Assembly: GCA_016213675.1 (NCBI GenBank)
Contig: JACQZW010000044.1
Span: 186,001 to 250,000, forward strand
Length of the DNA stretch: 64,000 nt
Direction: 5' to 3'
Origin: Acidobacteriota bacterium
GTDB lineage: Bacteria; Acidobacteriota; Thermoanaerobaculia; Thermoanaerobaculales; Thermoanaerobaculaceae
Part shown: piece after piece, positions 1 to 9,756 of the stretch
Numbering within the stretch: the stretch's first letter is position 1
Layout: each line of letters opens with the position of its first letter
Made by a program: the position numbers and the translations under genes
The notes under the pieces: generated by a model
Told to the model about the DNA's origin: nothing
Database searches by the model: none
The model's input: the letters and a program-made list of their open reading frames with translations, nothing else

Positions 1-386
1 CGGAACGCGGCGGGGAGCAACTCGCTCAGGCTGACCGAGCGAGCGTCACCGCCGTCGTGGTCGGCGAGCACCACCGTCATGTCCTGGTCGAACTCGGCCA
101 GCACCTGGCGGCAGGCGCCGCACGGCCCGACGTGGTCGTCGTCGGTGACCACCGCCACGGCGATCGGCCGGCCGCCGGCGACGACGGCCGCGGCCACCGC
201 GTTGCGCTCGGCGCACACGGTGAGGCCGAACGACGAGTTCTCGACGTTGCAGCCGGCAAAGACGCGTCCGTCCTCGACCAGGACGGCCGCGCCGACGCGG
301 AACTTCGAGTAGGGCGCGTAGGCGTGTTGCCGGGCCTCGCGGGCGGTGCCCAGGAGGCGCTCGGCGGTGGCGGGAGCGAGCGTCAT
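1..386 (-). CDS. cdd: Cytidine deaminase (3' end cut by window edge)
   Basis: Reading leftward from the ATG at 386 gives 128 residues that run off the window. The homotetrameric cytidine deaminase signature is complete: the substrate-binding CNVENSSFG segment, the catalytic CAERNA motif (Zn-binding Cys plus proton-shuttling Glu) and PCGACRQVLAEF with the other two Zn-binding cysteines. The enzyme hydrolyses cytidine or deoxycytidine to the uridine form in pyrimidine salvage. Family members are about 130 residues long, so only a few are missing. No Shine-Dalgarno precedes the start; a TATGGT box lies 6 nt upstream, so the mRNA is probably leaderless. The gene diverges from icd. Confidence 0.95.
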   Translation of the reverse strand, partial: MTLAPATAERLLGTAREARQHAYAPYSKFRVGAAVLVEDGRVFAGCNVENSSFGLTVCAERNAVAAAVVAGGRPIAVAVVTDDDHVGPCGACRQVLAEFDQDMTVVLADHDGGDARSVSLSELLPAAF

Positions 387-392
387 TGGGGA

Positions 393-398
393 ACCATA
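393..398 (-). promoter_or_regulatory. -10 box of cdd, leaderless type
   Basis: TATGGT on the minus strand followed by 6 nt and the cdd ATG. This spacing places the transcription start at or next to the start codon. Inferred from position only. Confidence 0.5.
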
Positions 399-440
399 GC
401 CCTTCGCCGTGCGACGCTCAAGTGGCGGGCTTGTGAATTC

Positions 441-470
441 TTGACCAAATCCCGCGGCGGCGTGTACTCT
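441..470 (+). promoter_or_regulatory. Sigma-70-like promoter of icd
   Basis: TTGACC (441-446) and TACTCT (465-470) are separated by 18 bp. Transcription would begin near 477 and give a leader of about 30 nt that carries the Shine-Dalgarno AAGGAGG at 492-498. Confidence 0.6.
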
Positions 471-505
471 CCCCAGCGCACGGACGTGCGTAAGGAGGCT
501 GCGTG

Positions 506-1750
<1,245 letters not shown>

Positions 1751-1771
1751 CCGCACCCTTACCGGATCGGA

Positions 1772-1807
1772 CCGCCCCGGGTCGTCTCGGCCCGGGGCGG
1801 TTTCGGT
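1772..1807 (+). terminator. Intrinsic terminator of icd
   Basis: A perfect 10-bp GC stem (1772-1781 with 1791-1800) and 9-nt loop are followed by a T-rich tract (tttcggttct). It lies 21 nt after the icd stop codon. Confidence 0.75.
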
Positions 1808-1849
1808 TCTGGCGCCAAGGCTCGGTGTACCATCGCGCAGGAGGCGTGG

Positions 1850-2734
1850 ATGGGGGAGAAGGCCACAGCTTCGGGGGGACGTCCGCCGCTCTCGGCGGTC
1901 GTCACCACGTTCAACGAGGAACACAACATCGGGGACTGCCTCGAGTCTCTCCGGTGGTGCGACGAGATCATCGTGGTCGACTCGTTCTCCACCGACCGCA
2001 CCGCCGAGATCGCCAGGTCGTTCGAGAAGGTCCGGTTTTTCGAGCGGAAGTACTTCGGTTCGGCCTCGCAGAAGAACTGGGCCATCGACCAGGCCGTGCA
2101 CGACTGGCTGCTGGTCTTCGACGCCGATGAGCGCTGCACGCCGGAGCTGCAGGCCGAGATGGAGAACGAGTTGCGCGCGCCTCGTGCCGAGGTTTACGTC
2201 ATCAAGCGCCGCGTGTTCTTCATGGACCGGGTGATCCGCTTCTCGGGCTGGCAGAACGACCGCGTCGTCCGGCTCTTCAGGAGGGGGGCGGCGCGCTACC
2301 CGAACAAGCGCGTGCACGCCGACATGCTCACCCGCAGCACACCGATCGTCTTCTCGCACCCGATGCTGCACCTGATGATCGACCAGTTCGACGAGTACGT
2401 GCCCCGCGTCGTCAAGTACGGCGTCTGGGGCGCCGCCCAGGCCTGGCGGAAGGGTCGCTCCACCAACGTCCTCGAGGTGCTGCTCCGTCCGGCGTGGCGG
2501 TTCTTCCGGATGTACGTGCTGCAGCTCGGGATTCTCGACGGGGTGGCCGGGCTGGTGTTCTGCAAGCTGCAGTCGTTCGCCACCTTCAGCAAGTGGGCCA
2601 CGCTGTGGGCGTGGCGGCAGAACGAGCGGCGGGGCAGGATGCCGAGCCTGCCGCCGTTCGACGAGGACGAGAAGACCTGGCAGTGGGACAACAGAGACGG
2701 TCCCGAGTCCCGGGTCCCGAGTCCCGAGTCTTAG
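1850..2734 (+). CDS. Family 2 glycosyltransferase (WaaE/KdtX-like)
   Basis: A 294-residue GT-A fold glycosyltransferase. The N-terminus has the GT2 start TTFNEEHNIGDCLESL, then DEIIVVDSFSTDRT and the metal-binding FDADER at about 90-95. This pattern (FNEE, DSxSTDxT, DADE) is typical of the LPS-core WaaE/KdtX group and of related polysaccharide transferases, so the likely job is adding a sugar to LPS core or another envelope glycan at the cytoplasmic membrane face. The acceptor cannot be told. Start ATG 1850 follows AGGAGG by 5 nt. Oddly, the last ten or so residues (PESRVPSPES) are encoded by a heptamer repeat array that runs into the stop codon. Confidence 0.85.
   Translation: MGEKATASGGRPPLSAVVTTFNEEHNIGDCLESLRWCDEIIVVDSFSTDRTAEIARSFEKVRFFERKYFGSASQKNWAIDQAVHDWLLVFDADERCTPELQAEMENELRAPRAEVYVIKRRVFFMDRVIRFSGWQNDRVVRLFRRGAARYPNKRVHADMLTRSTPIVFSHPMLHLMIDQFDEYVPRVVKYGVWGAAQAWRKGRSTNVLEVLLRPAWRFFRMYVLQLGILDGVAGLVFCKLQSFATFSKWATLWAWRQNERRGRMPSLPPFDEDEKTWQWDNRDGPESRVPSPES
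2700..2734 (+). repeat. Heptamer repeat array A
   Basis: Four tandem 7-bp units GTCCCGA, GTCCCGG, GTCCCGA, GTCCCGA and a decayed fifth (GTCTTAG) that contains the stop codon of the glycosyltransferase. The array is thus translated as the protein's C-terminus. Confidence 0.8.
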
Positions 2735-2755
2735 AAAGGGGCGGGAAGCGGGACG

Positions 2756-4510
2756 TCAGCGCGGGGCCGTCGCCTCGAGGCGCCTGAGGAAGGCTTCCGG
2801 CGGCTCGAAGCCGGTGAGTCGGGCCCCCGTGACCTCGTCGCCGGCGCGGAAGAACGCGATCGTCGGCACTCCCTGAACCTTGAACCGTGACCGGATCGCC
2901 TCCGTCACCTCGTCGGAGCGCGACAGGTCGATCTTGAAGCGTGAGTACGTCGCGAGCTCGGCCGCCACCCGCGGGTCGGAGAACGTCTTCTCGTCGAGCT
3001 CCTTGCACGGCACGCACCAGGTCGCGAAGAAGTCCAGGACCACGCCCTGGCCCGAGTCGATGGCGGCCTTGACGGTCGGCTCGTCGTACGACTGCCACGC
3101 GAGCTCTTGGACGCCGGGCCGGGAGCTGCCAGGCAGAGCGAGCAGGCCGGCGGCGAGGATGGCGGCGCTCGCCAGGCGCATGACGCGATCGACCCACGGG
3201 ACGTCGTGGCCCGGCCGGGCGACGACGAGGAGGTACAGCCCGCCGGCGATCCGCAGCACGGCCTCGATCATGTCGCCGCTGCCGGCGGGGAGGAACGGCT
3301 TGAGGAAGTGGACGGCGAGGATCACCAGCAGGACGCCGAAGAGCTGGCGGATGCCGAGCATCCAGACCCCGGCGTTGGGGAGCTTCTCGATGAGCCGTGT
3401 CGACGACGCCAGGACGACGTAGGGCAGGCTCAGGCCGAGCGCAAGGGCGAAGAACAAGGCGAAGCCGAGGACCGCGTCACCCTGCTGGCCGACGTACGTG
3501 AGCAGTCCGAGCACGAATGGGCCGATGCATGGGGCCGCGACCACGCCTGCGACGAGGCCCATGATCAACGCCCCCGGGTAGCCCTGCCGTCCTCCCGAGA
3601 CGCGCGTCGCCCACTGGGGCACGCGGAGCTCCCAAAGTCCGAACATCGAGGAGGCCAGGACCAGCAGGAGCAGCACGAGGCCGCCGACGACCCACACCGA
3701 CTGCAGCGCGGCACCGAAGAGCGAGCCGGTGAGTGCGGCCGCGACGCCCAGCGCCGAGTACATGAGGACCATGCCGCCGGCGTACGTGAGGGCGAGAAGC
3801 CAGCCGCGCGAGGTCTTCTGCGCGAGGAAGAACCCGATCGTGATCTGGATCAGCGGGAAGACGCACGGCGTGAGGTTGAGGGCCAGGCCGGCGAGGAAGA
3901 CGATCGCAAGCTGAAGCGGCAGGCCGCCACGGAGGAACGCTGCCGACAGGCCGCCGGCGCCCTCGGGTCCGGCGGGCGTCCGGGCACTCGCCGTGACCTC
4001 AGGCATCACCGCCGGCGCCGCGGTCGTCGTTGCGGGGGCGCCGCCGGTCCCGACCGTGAACGGCACCTCGGTCGGTGCCAGGCACATCTTGTCGTTGCAG
4101 GCCTGAGCCTCGACGGCGCCGCCAATCGACGCCGGCAGGGCCGCGGCCGCCGCGCGCGTCACCCGGATCGTCACGGTGATCAGCCCCTCGAACACGGCCA
4201 GGGGCTTCTCGGAGAAGGCGAAGCGGGCTTCACGGTGCGGTGGGAAGACCGCCGGTCCCGCGGTCCAGCCGGCCGGCAGGTCGAGCCGCACGATGGTCGG
4301 GACCAGGTAGTCCTCGAGCGGGATGTTGGAGTTGACGTGCCAGCCCTCCTGGATGGCCACGGTGACGGCGAGCGTCGTACTCGCGCCCTCGGCCGGGGCG
4401 CCGCCCGCTTGCCATTCTGCAGACGCCGAGAACACGGGCGCCGCCGCCCGGCTCGCCTCGGGTGCTGCCAGGGCCGACAGGACCAAAACCGCGATGATCG
4501 TGCGTCGCAC
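2756..4510 (-). CDS. dsbD: Thiol:disulfide interchange protein DsbD
   Basis: About 584 residues in three parts, as in E. coli DsbD (565). A signal peptide and N-terminal periplasmic domain carry the CNDKMC pair. A central eight-helix-type membrane domain has the two redox cysteines in LTPCVFP and AAPCIGP. The C-terminal thioredoxin-like domain has WCVPCK. The protein passes electrons from cytosolic thioredoxin to periplasmic partners, which keeps CXXCH cysteines reduced for heme attachment and feeds disulfide isomerases. GTG 4510 (or 4513) is chosen because GGAGG lies 4-7 nt upstream and a signal peptide follows directly; longer frames to 4561 lack this. Its position beside three multiheme cytochrome loci fits a role in cytochrome maturation. 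Confidence 0.92.
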   Translation of the reverse strand: MRRTIIAVLVLSALAAPEASRAAAPVFSASAEWQAGGAPAEGASTTLAVTVAIQEGWHVNSNIPLEDYLVPTIVRLDLPAGWTAGPAVFPPHREARFAFSEKPLAVFEGLITVTIRVTRAAAAALPASIGGAVEAQACNDKMCLAPTEVPFTVGTGGAPATTTAAPAVMPEVTASARTPAGPEGAGGLSAAFLRGGLPLQLAIVFLAGLALNLTPCVFPLIQITIGFFLAQKTSRGWLLALTYAGGMVLMYSALGVAAALTGSLFGAALQSVWVVGGLVLLLLVLASSMFGLWELRVPQWATRVSGGRQGYPGALIMGLVAGVVAAPCIGPFVLGLLTYVGQQGDAVLGFALFFALALGLSLPYVVLASSTRLIEKLPNAGVWMLGIRQLFGVLLVILAVHFLKPFLPAGSGDMIEAVLRIAGGLYLLVVARPGHDVPWVDRVMRLASAAILAAGLLALPGSSRPGVQELAWQSYDEPTVKAAIDSGQGVVLDFFATWCVPCKELDEKTFSDPRVAAELATYSRFKIDLSRSDEVTEAIRSRFKVQGVPTIAFFRAGDEVTGARLTGFEPPEAFLRRLEATAPR

Positions 4511-4695
4511 CACGTCGCCTCCACGGCCGCCAGGGGGCGGCTGCCGCGTATTGTGCCCCAACTCCCTCGGCGGTTCCCAGGCGATGGCGGGTGCGCGAAC
4601 GGCTGTTACGCTCTGGTGACGCGTGCTACTCTTTGCATTGTCTGTGTGCGGGCCGCTCCCCCCCGGCCCGGTGCTTCACAACCATGGAGGTCCCG

Positions 4696-7248
4696 ATGCA
4701 CCACCGTCCGACGATCGTCCTCATCGCCGCGACGCTCCTGGCGTGCGTGGCTATGCCGGCACACGCTGTCGACAAGGACACGTGCCTGACCTGTCACAGC
4801 GACATGGAGATGACGTCAGAGGCGGGGCACAAGATCGGGGTCAACGCCCAGATGCTGGCCGGCAGCGTGCACGCCGGGCTGGAGTGCACCGACTGCCACT
4901 CCCAGGAGGGCAACTGGGAGGAGGTGCCACACTTTCAGGCGTACCGCAAGGTCGATTGCGGGAGTTGCCACGACCAGGCAGCGGCCAGCTTCGGTCCGAG
5001 CTTTCACGGGCGCGCGCTGGCGAGTGGGACCCGCAACGCGCCGGACTGCGCGTCGTGCCACGGGGCGGCCGGCTCGCCTCACGCCATCCGGCGGCTCGAC
5101 CTGCGCAGCTCGGAGGAGGCGTGCCGGCGCTGCCACAAGACCGAGACGTCGCGCTACGACGGCGGCGTCCACGCCGAGGCTGCCGCGAAGGGCCGGCCCA
5201 GCCCCGGCTGCACCAGTTGTCATCCCACCCACAGCAGCGCGCTGCCGCCCTCGACCGGCGCAGTGAACAAGCTGTGCGAGTCGTGCCACAAGGGCTCGAT
5301 GGTGGCGCTCCGGCACGGCACGACGAACGGCACGAGCGAGACCATGGAGGGCAAGATCTCGTGTGCCTCGTGCCACGACGTCCACGGCACCCACCGGCCG
5401 CACCTCGACAAGGGTGTGCTGACGGCGTGCTCGACCTGCCACGCCGACACCCGGGCGACGTTCGCCGGCTCGGTGCACGAGCCGGAGCTCGCGGCTGGCC
5501 GGATGAACTGCCTGTCATGCCACCGCTCGCACTCGGTCCTCGACGCCAAGGAGAGCGAGGACTTCGGTTGCGGCAACTGCCACGAGGGGGTGGAGCGGGA
5601 GTACCGGACCAGCGCCCACCGGCTGGCGCGCCTGCGCAAGGGCTCGGTGGCGGCTTCGTGCGCCAACTGTCACGGCGGCCACCAGGTCCTGCGGTCCTCG
5701 GACCCCAAGAGCCCGGTCCATCACACCTGCGTGCCCGACACCTGCGGCAAGTGCCACACCAACCAGAGCGTGGTGACGTCCGACTACGTCAGGCTGCCGG
5801 TTGTCCTGGCCGGCTATGACCAGTCGGTCCACGGCATCGGGCTGAAGGCGGGCAAGCACACCGCCAACTGCAGCGACTGCCACGGCGTCCACGCGTTGAC
5901 GTCGGCTGCCAACCCGGTGTCGACGATCGCGCGGGAGAACCTGGCGCGGACGTGCGGCCAGTGCCACCCCAAGGAGGCCCGGGAGTACTCCGAGTCGGTG
6001 CACGGGCGGGCGGTGACCCACGGCATCCGCGACGCACCGAGCTGCTCCGACTGTCACGACGAACACATGATCCTCGCCACCACCGACGCGCGATCCGCCG
6101 TGAGCCGTCAGAACCAGAGCTCGGTGGCGTGCGCCAAGTGCCACGAGAATCCGCGCATGGCGGCCCGCTACGGGCTGCCGCCCGAGGTGATCAAGAGCTT
6201 CGAGGACAGCTACCACGGGTGGGCGCTGCGTCACGGCGGGAAGGTCGCCGCGACCTGCGAGGACTGTCACAACACCCATGCGATCGGCAGCCTCGCCGAC
6301 CCGACGTCGTCGATCCACCCGGACAAGGTGGTCGCGACGTGCGGCCGGTGCCATCCCGACTCCAACCAGAAGTTCGCGGCCAGCTACACCCACGTGTTGG
6401 CCCGCGGCAAGCGCATGACCCACGACTGGGTGCGGATTATCTATCTCTGGCTGATCGGCCTGACCCTCGGTGGGATGTTCCTCCACAACTGCCTGATCAT
6501 GTTCCGCCAGTCGCGGCAGCACTACCGCGCCCATCTCGCCGAGCCGGCGGTGCGCCGGATGACCACCAACGAGGTGTGGCAGCACCTGGTCCTGTCCGTC
6601 TCGTTCATCGGCTTGGCGATCACGGGCCTGGCCCTGCGATTCCCCGACGCCTGGTGGGTCGAGATCCTCCGCGCAGGCGGCATGAGCGAGGAGGTGCGGC
6701 GTTGGCTCCACCGTGGGCTCGCCGTCGCGATGGTGGGCGTCTCGGTGTGGCACATCGCCTACATGGTCGCCACCGGCCGCGGCCGCACGTTGCTCCGGGC
6801 GATGCTGCCGCGTCCGGCCGACGTCGGTGAGGCAATCCACAACGTGCTGTACCACGCCGGCCTGCGCCGCCAGCCGCCGGTCTTCCGCCGCTTCGACTAC
6901 ACGCAGAAGGCCGAGTACTGGGCGCTGATCTGGGGCACGTTGGTCATGACCGTCACCGGGTTCGTCCTGATGTTCCCCGAGCTGACCACCGGCTGGCTAC
7001 CGGCCTGGATGATCCGCGTGGCCGAGGCGATCCACTTCTGGGAGGCGATCCTCGCGGTCGGCGCGATCGTCATCTGGCACTTCTTCTTCACGATCTTCCT
7101 GCCCCGCGAGTACCCGATGAGCTGGACGTGGGTCACGGGCCGGATGCCGGTCGAGCAGTGGCGCCACCACCACGGCCGCGAGGTCGAGGAAACCGGCGTG
7201 GAGCCGGAGGTCCTGCCGGGCGCCGGCCGGCCAACTGACCCTCACTGA
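4696..7248 (+). CDS. 19-heme cytochrome c fused to membrane cytochrome b (CbcL-like)
   Basis: An 850-residue protein with a cleavable-looking signal peptide, then 19 CXXCH heme motifs between about residues 30 and 552, then a membrane b-type cytochrome domain (about 575-850) with several hydrophobic helices and candidate heme histidines (FLHNCL, SVWHIAYM, IVIWHFFF). The architecture matches Geobacter CbcL (c-type array plus HydC/FdnI-like cytochrome b), an inner-membrane menaquinol oxidase of Fe(III) respiration, but CbcL has about nine c-hemes. Repeating units of the form SxHGxAxxxG...CxxCHxxH suggest growth by module duplication. ATG 4696 follows GGAGG by 5 nt. Role inferred: passing quinol electrons to the periplasm. 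Confidence 0.88.
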   Translation: MHHRPTIVLIAATLLACVAMPAHAVDKDTCLTCHSDMEMTSEAGHKIGVNAQMLAGSVHAGLECTDCHSQEGNWEEVPHFQAYRKVDCGSCHDQAAASFGPSFHGRALASGTRNAPDCASCHGAAGSPHAIRRLDLRSSEEACRRCHKTETSRYDGGVHAEAAAKGRPSPGCTSCHPTHSSALPPSTGAVNKLCESCHKGSMVALRHGTTNGTSETMEGKISCASCHDVHGTHRPHLDKGVLTACSTCHADTRATFAGSVHEPELAAGRMNCLSCHRSHSVLDAKESEDFGCGNCHEGVEREYRTSAHRLARLRKGSVAASCANCHGGHQVLRSSDPKSPVHHTCVPDTCGKCHTNQSVVTSDYVRLPVVLAGYDQSVHGIGLKAGKHTANCSDCHGVHALTSAANPVSTIARENLARTCGQCHPKEAREYSESVHGRAVTHGIRDAPSCSDCHDEHMILATTDARSAVSRQNQSSVACAKCHENPRMAARYGLPPEVIKSFEDSYHGWALRHGGKVAATCEDCHNTHAIGSLADPTSSIHPDKVVATCGRCHPDSNQKFAASYTHVLARGKRMTHDWVRIIYLWLIGLTLGGMFLHNCLIMFRQSRQHYRAHLAEPAVRRMTTNEVWQHLVLSVSFIGLAITGLALRFPDAWWVEILRAGGMSEEVRRWLHRGLAVAMVGVSVWHIAYMVATGRGRTLLRAMLPRPADVGEAIHNVLYHAGLRRQPPVFRRFDYTQKAEYWALIWGTLVMTVTGFVLMFPELTTGWLPAWMIRVAEAIHFWEAILAVGAIVIWHFFFTIFLPREYPMSWTWVTGRMPVEQWRHHHGREVEETGVEPEVLPGAGRPTDPH

Positions 7249-7279
7249 TCGGGGCGAAGGTCGATCACGAGGCCCGACG

Positions 7280-7315
7280 GGGCGGCGGGGAGGTCTCCCG
7301 CCGCCCTGTTGTTGG
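7280..7315 (+). terminator. Terminator of the 19-heme cytochrome gene
   Basis: A perfect 10-bp stem (7280-7289 with 7297-7306), 7-nt loop and a following TG/TT-rich stretch (tgttgttgg), between two convergent cytochrome genes. Confidence 0.65.
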
Positions 7316-7321
7316 TCCGGG

Positions 7322-8491
7322 CTAGCGCTTGCGGGAGACCGTCACGTACTTGCCGGGAGGCACCGCCTTGAAGTCGCGCTTGTCGTCGTGGCAGCCGGCG
7401 CAGGTGGGCTTCAGGTTGTAGTGGCGGTTCTCGTGGCAGTCGGCACACTCGGCGGAGGCGTGGGTCTCGTCGAGCTGCAGCCCGGTCACCGCGTGCCGGA
7501 AGTTCGACTGGTTCCAACCGCCGTGGCATGAGGTGCAGTCGCGGTTGACCTTGGAGATGCGCTTGCCGGTCGGGTGGCAGGCGCGGCACTCGAGCCGGGA
7601 GTGGAAGCGACCGACAGACCAGCCCGTCGAGGCGTGCGAGAAGGCGGGTCGCTCGACGGTGTCGTGGCACTTGGAGCACTTGGCGTTCTGGTGACAGGAG
7701 GAGCACAGGCTGTGGACCTGCTCCATCGTCTTCTTCTGGGCCTGCGGCTTGCTGAGGTCGTGGCAGTAGCTGCAGTTCTCCTTCTGGTGGCAGTCGACGC
7801 AGCGCAGGCCGAAGAGCTCGATGTGCTCCTCGTGGTAGAAGGTGACGACCGGGCCCTTGGCGTACGGGGTTACGTAGCTCTTCATCTTGGGCGCCACGAC
7901 GACCGGGTGCGCCTTGCCCATGATGTCGGTCGGATCGGTCTTGTCATGAGCTTGCGCGTACTTTCCCACGGGGAGGTGGCAGACGTTGCAGTCGGTGTCG
8001 TGACTCCACTCCCGGTGGCAGTTCATGCACTGCCGGTGATACGCGCCCTTGAGGCTCGGTTGCCGCAGGTTCTGCTCGTTGGCCTCGATGCTGTGACAGC
8101 TCACGCAGGCCGGGATCTTGCCGGGCGGGCAGAAGTGGTGGCAGGTCGAGCAACTGGTGTTCATCTCCGCCATCCCGGCGTGCAGCTTGTGATCGAACTG
8201 GACACCCTGGTACTGGTCGGCCAGCTTGTCGAGCACCATCGATTCGGGCGCCTCCGAAACGACATGCTTGCCGGAGCTCTGGGCCACGGTCAGGCGCGGA
8301 CAGGCCATGAGGCAGGGCGTGGTCGTGGTCGGTGACTCGCAGGTGTGACACTGCCTGCAGTCGAGCTTCATCATCTCCATGTGCGAGCGCTGCTCGGCCT
8401 CGGTCTGGACCTTCTGAGCGCGGAGTGCAGGCGCATGGAGCGCGGAGAGGACGACGATCCCCCACGCGAGTCGACGGAATGTCGGGCTCAT
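7322..8491 (-). CDS. 13-heme periplasmic cytochrome c
   Basis: About 389 residues with an N-terminal signal peptide and 13 CXXCH motifs spread along the chain, plus extra cysteines after the first two motifs. It is the third gene of an operon with an Fe-S subunit and an NrfD subunit, an arrangement seen in Hmc, Nhc and Geobacter Cbc4 complexes, where the multiheme subunit receives quinol-derived electrons on the periplasmic side. ATG 8491 was chosen because a signal peptide starts there and a purine-rich GGAAGGGTGGG lies just upstream. The 19 nt between the NrfD stop and this ATG imply cotranscription. The natural electron acceptor is not visible. Confidence 0.87.
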   Translation of the reverse strand: MSPTFRRLAWGIVVLSALHAPALRAQKVQTEAEQRSHMEMMKLDCRQCHTCESPTTTTPCLMACPRLTVAQSSGKHVVSEAPESMVLDKLADQYQGVQFDHKLHAGMAEMNTSCSTCHHFCPPGKIPACVSCHSIEANEQNLRQPSLKGAYHRQCMNCHREWSHDTDCNVCHLPVGKYAQAHDKTDPTDIMGKAHPVVVAPKMKSYVTPYAKGPVVTFYHEEHIELFGLRCVDCHQKENCSYCHDLSKPQAQKKTMEQVHSLCSSCHQNAKCSKCHDTVERPAFSHASTGWSVGRFHSRLECRACHPTGKRISKVNRDCTSCHGGWNQSNFRHAVTGLQLDETHASAECADCHENRHYNLKPTCAGCHDDKRDFKAVPPGKYVTVSRKR

Positions 8492-8510
8492 CTGTCCCAC
8501 CCTTCCTGAT

Positions 8511-9755
8511 TCAGGCCGCGCGGCGGTCATTCTCTGCCGCCGAGCGGTCGTCGGCCGTCCCGTGCGGGGCGGCGATCACCGGGAAGATCATGACGATCGC
8601 CCGGTAAATGAGCACGAGCGTCGCGATGAGTCCCGCGGTCAGGAGCATCTCGTAGAACGTCGGGAAGTACGAACGGTCGCTGAACGGCGGGCGGTACGCG
8701 ACGAGGAAGACGTTCAGTCGGTTGATGGCGACGCCCGCCACGGTGAGGGTGGCGGCGACGAAGAGACCGCGCGGGTTGCTGCGCACGCGTGGACTGGCGA
8801 ACATGGCCAGCGGCACGAGGATCCCGACGATCATCTCCACCCAGAACATGATCGCCTGGCTGCCTCCGGCGAACGCCAGCGGCCATGCCTCGCGGATCGT
8901 CAGGTCGACGACCTTGGCCACCGCGTAGAAACCGAGCGTGAACGTCGCGATGCGACCGACGCGCGACAGGAGGTTCATCTCCGGGGCCATCCGGAAGCTG
9001 CGCGAGGAGATCAGCGACTCGAAGATGATCATCGGGAAGCCGACCGCGATCGCCGACATCAGGAAGAGCGCGGGCATGACCGGGGTGAACCACAGGGCGC
9101 TCATCTTGGTCGGCGCGATCACCATCAGGGTGCCGAGCGACGACTGGTGCAGGCACGACAGGGTGACACCGGCGATGATGAACACCGAGATGAACCGCGA
9201 GAGCGTGGCTTCCGCGAGGCGGAGCAGACCCTCGATCGGCCGATTGAGCGCCCTGAGCACGCCGGGGAGGTCCACGCGCCCCTTGAAGCGCTCGACGACG
9301 ATCGGCACGAACTCGATGTAGAGCACGCCCGAGTAGATCATGACGCACATGCCGACTTCGAAGAGGACCGAGTTTCCCTGCCACATCGAGGGCAGGATGG
9401 GGTGCCAGACGTTGTACCAGCGTCCCAGGTCGGCGAGCAGACCGATGACCGCGAAGGTGTACCCGAGCATGGCCGTGACCAGCGCCGGCCGGACCAGCGA
9501 GTGGTATCGCTCGCGGCCGAAGATGTGCACCAGCGCCGCCGAGGTGAAGCCGCCGGCGGCCAACGCGATCCCGGTGGCGACGTCCAGCGCGATCCAGATG
9601 CCCCACGGCCACTGGTCGTTGAGGTTCGTGAAGGTCTGCAGGCCGAAGGTCATCCGCCCGAGGTAGACGGAGATTCCGACGACGGCGACGGCCAGCACGG
9701 CCAGGGTTCCGCGGGTGAAGTAGGGGGACCGCATCGGGACGGCGTGCTCGCTCAC
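8511..9755 (-). CDS. NrfD/HybB-type quinone-interacting membrane subunit
   Basis: About 414 residues, strongly hydrophobic, with roughly ten transmembrane helices in the NrfD/PsrC/HybB pattern (an NDQWPWGIWIALDV opening, conserved acidic and Arg/Tyr residues between helices). Family members bind menaquinol and hand electrons to the ferredoxin-like partner. The GTG at 9755 is preferred: GGAGG at 9764-9768 is 8 nt away, and the start then lies 1 nt after the TGA of the Fe-S gene, giving tight coupling. An earlier GTG at 9776 would overlap the upstream gene. Middle gene of the Fe-S/NrfD/cytochrome operon. Confidence 0.88.
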   Translation of the reverse strand: MSEHAVPMRSPYFTRGTLAVLAVAVVGISVYLGRMTFGLQTFTNLNDQWPWGIWIALDVATGIALAAGGFTSAALVHIFGRERYHSLVRPALVTAMLGYTFAVIGLLADLGRWYNVWHPILPSMWQGNSVLFEVGMCVMIYSGVLYIEFVPIVVERFKGRVDLPGVLRALNRPIEGLLRLAEATLSRFISVFIIAGVTLSCLHQSSLGTLMVIAPTKMSALWFTPVMPALFLMSAIAVGFPMIIFESLISSRSFRMAPEMNLLSRVGRIATFTLGFYAVAKVVDLTIREAWPLAFAGGSQAIMFWVEMIVGILVPLAMFASPRVRSNPRGLFVAATLTVAGVAINRLNVFLVAYRPPFSDRSYFPTFYEMLLTAGLIATLVLIYRAIVMIFPVIAAPHGTADDRSAAENDRRAA

Positions 9756-9756
9756 G

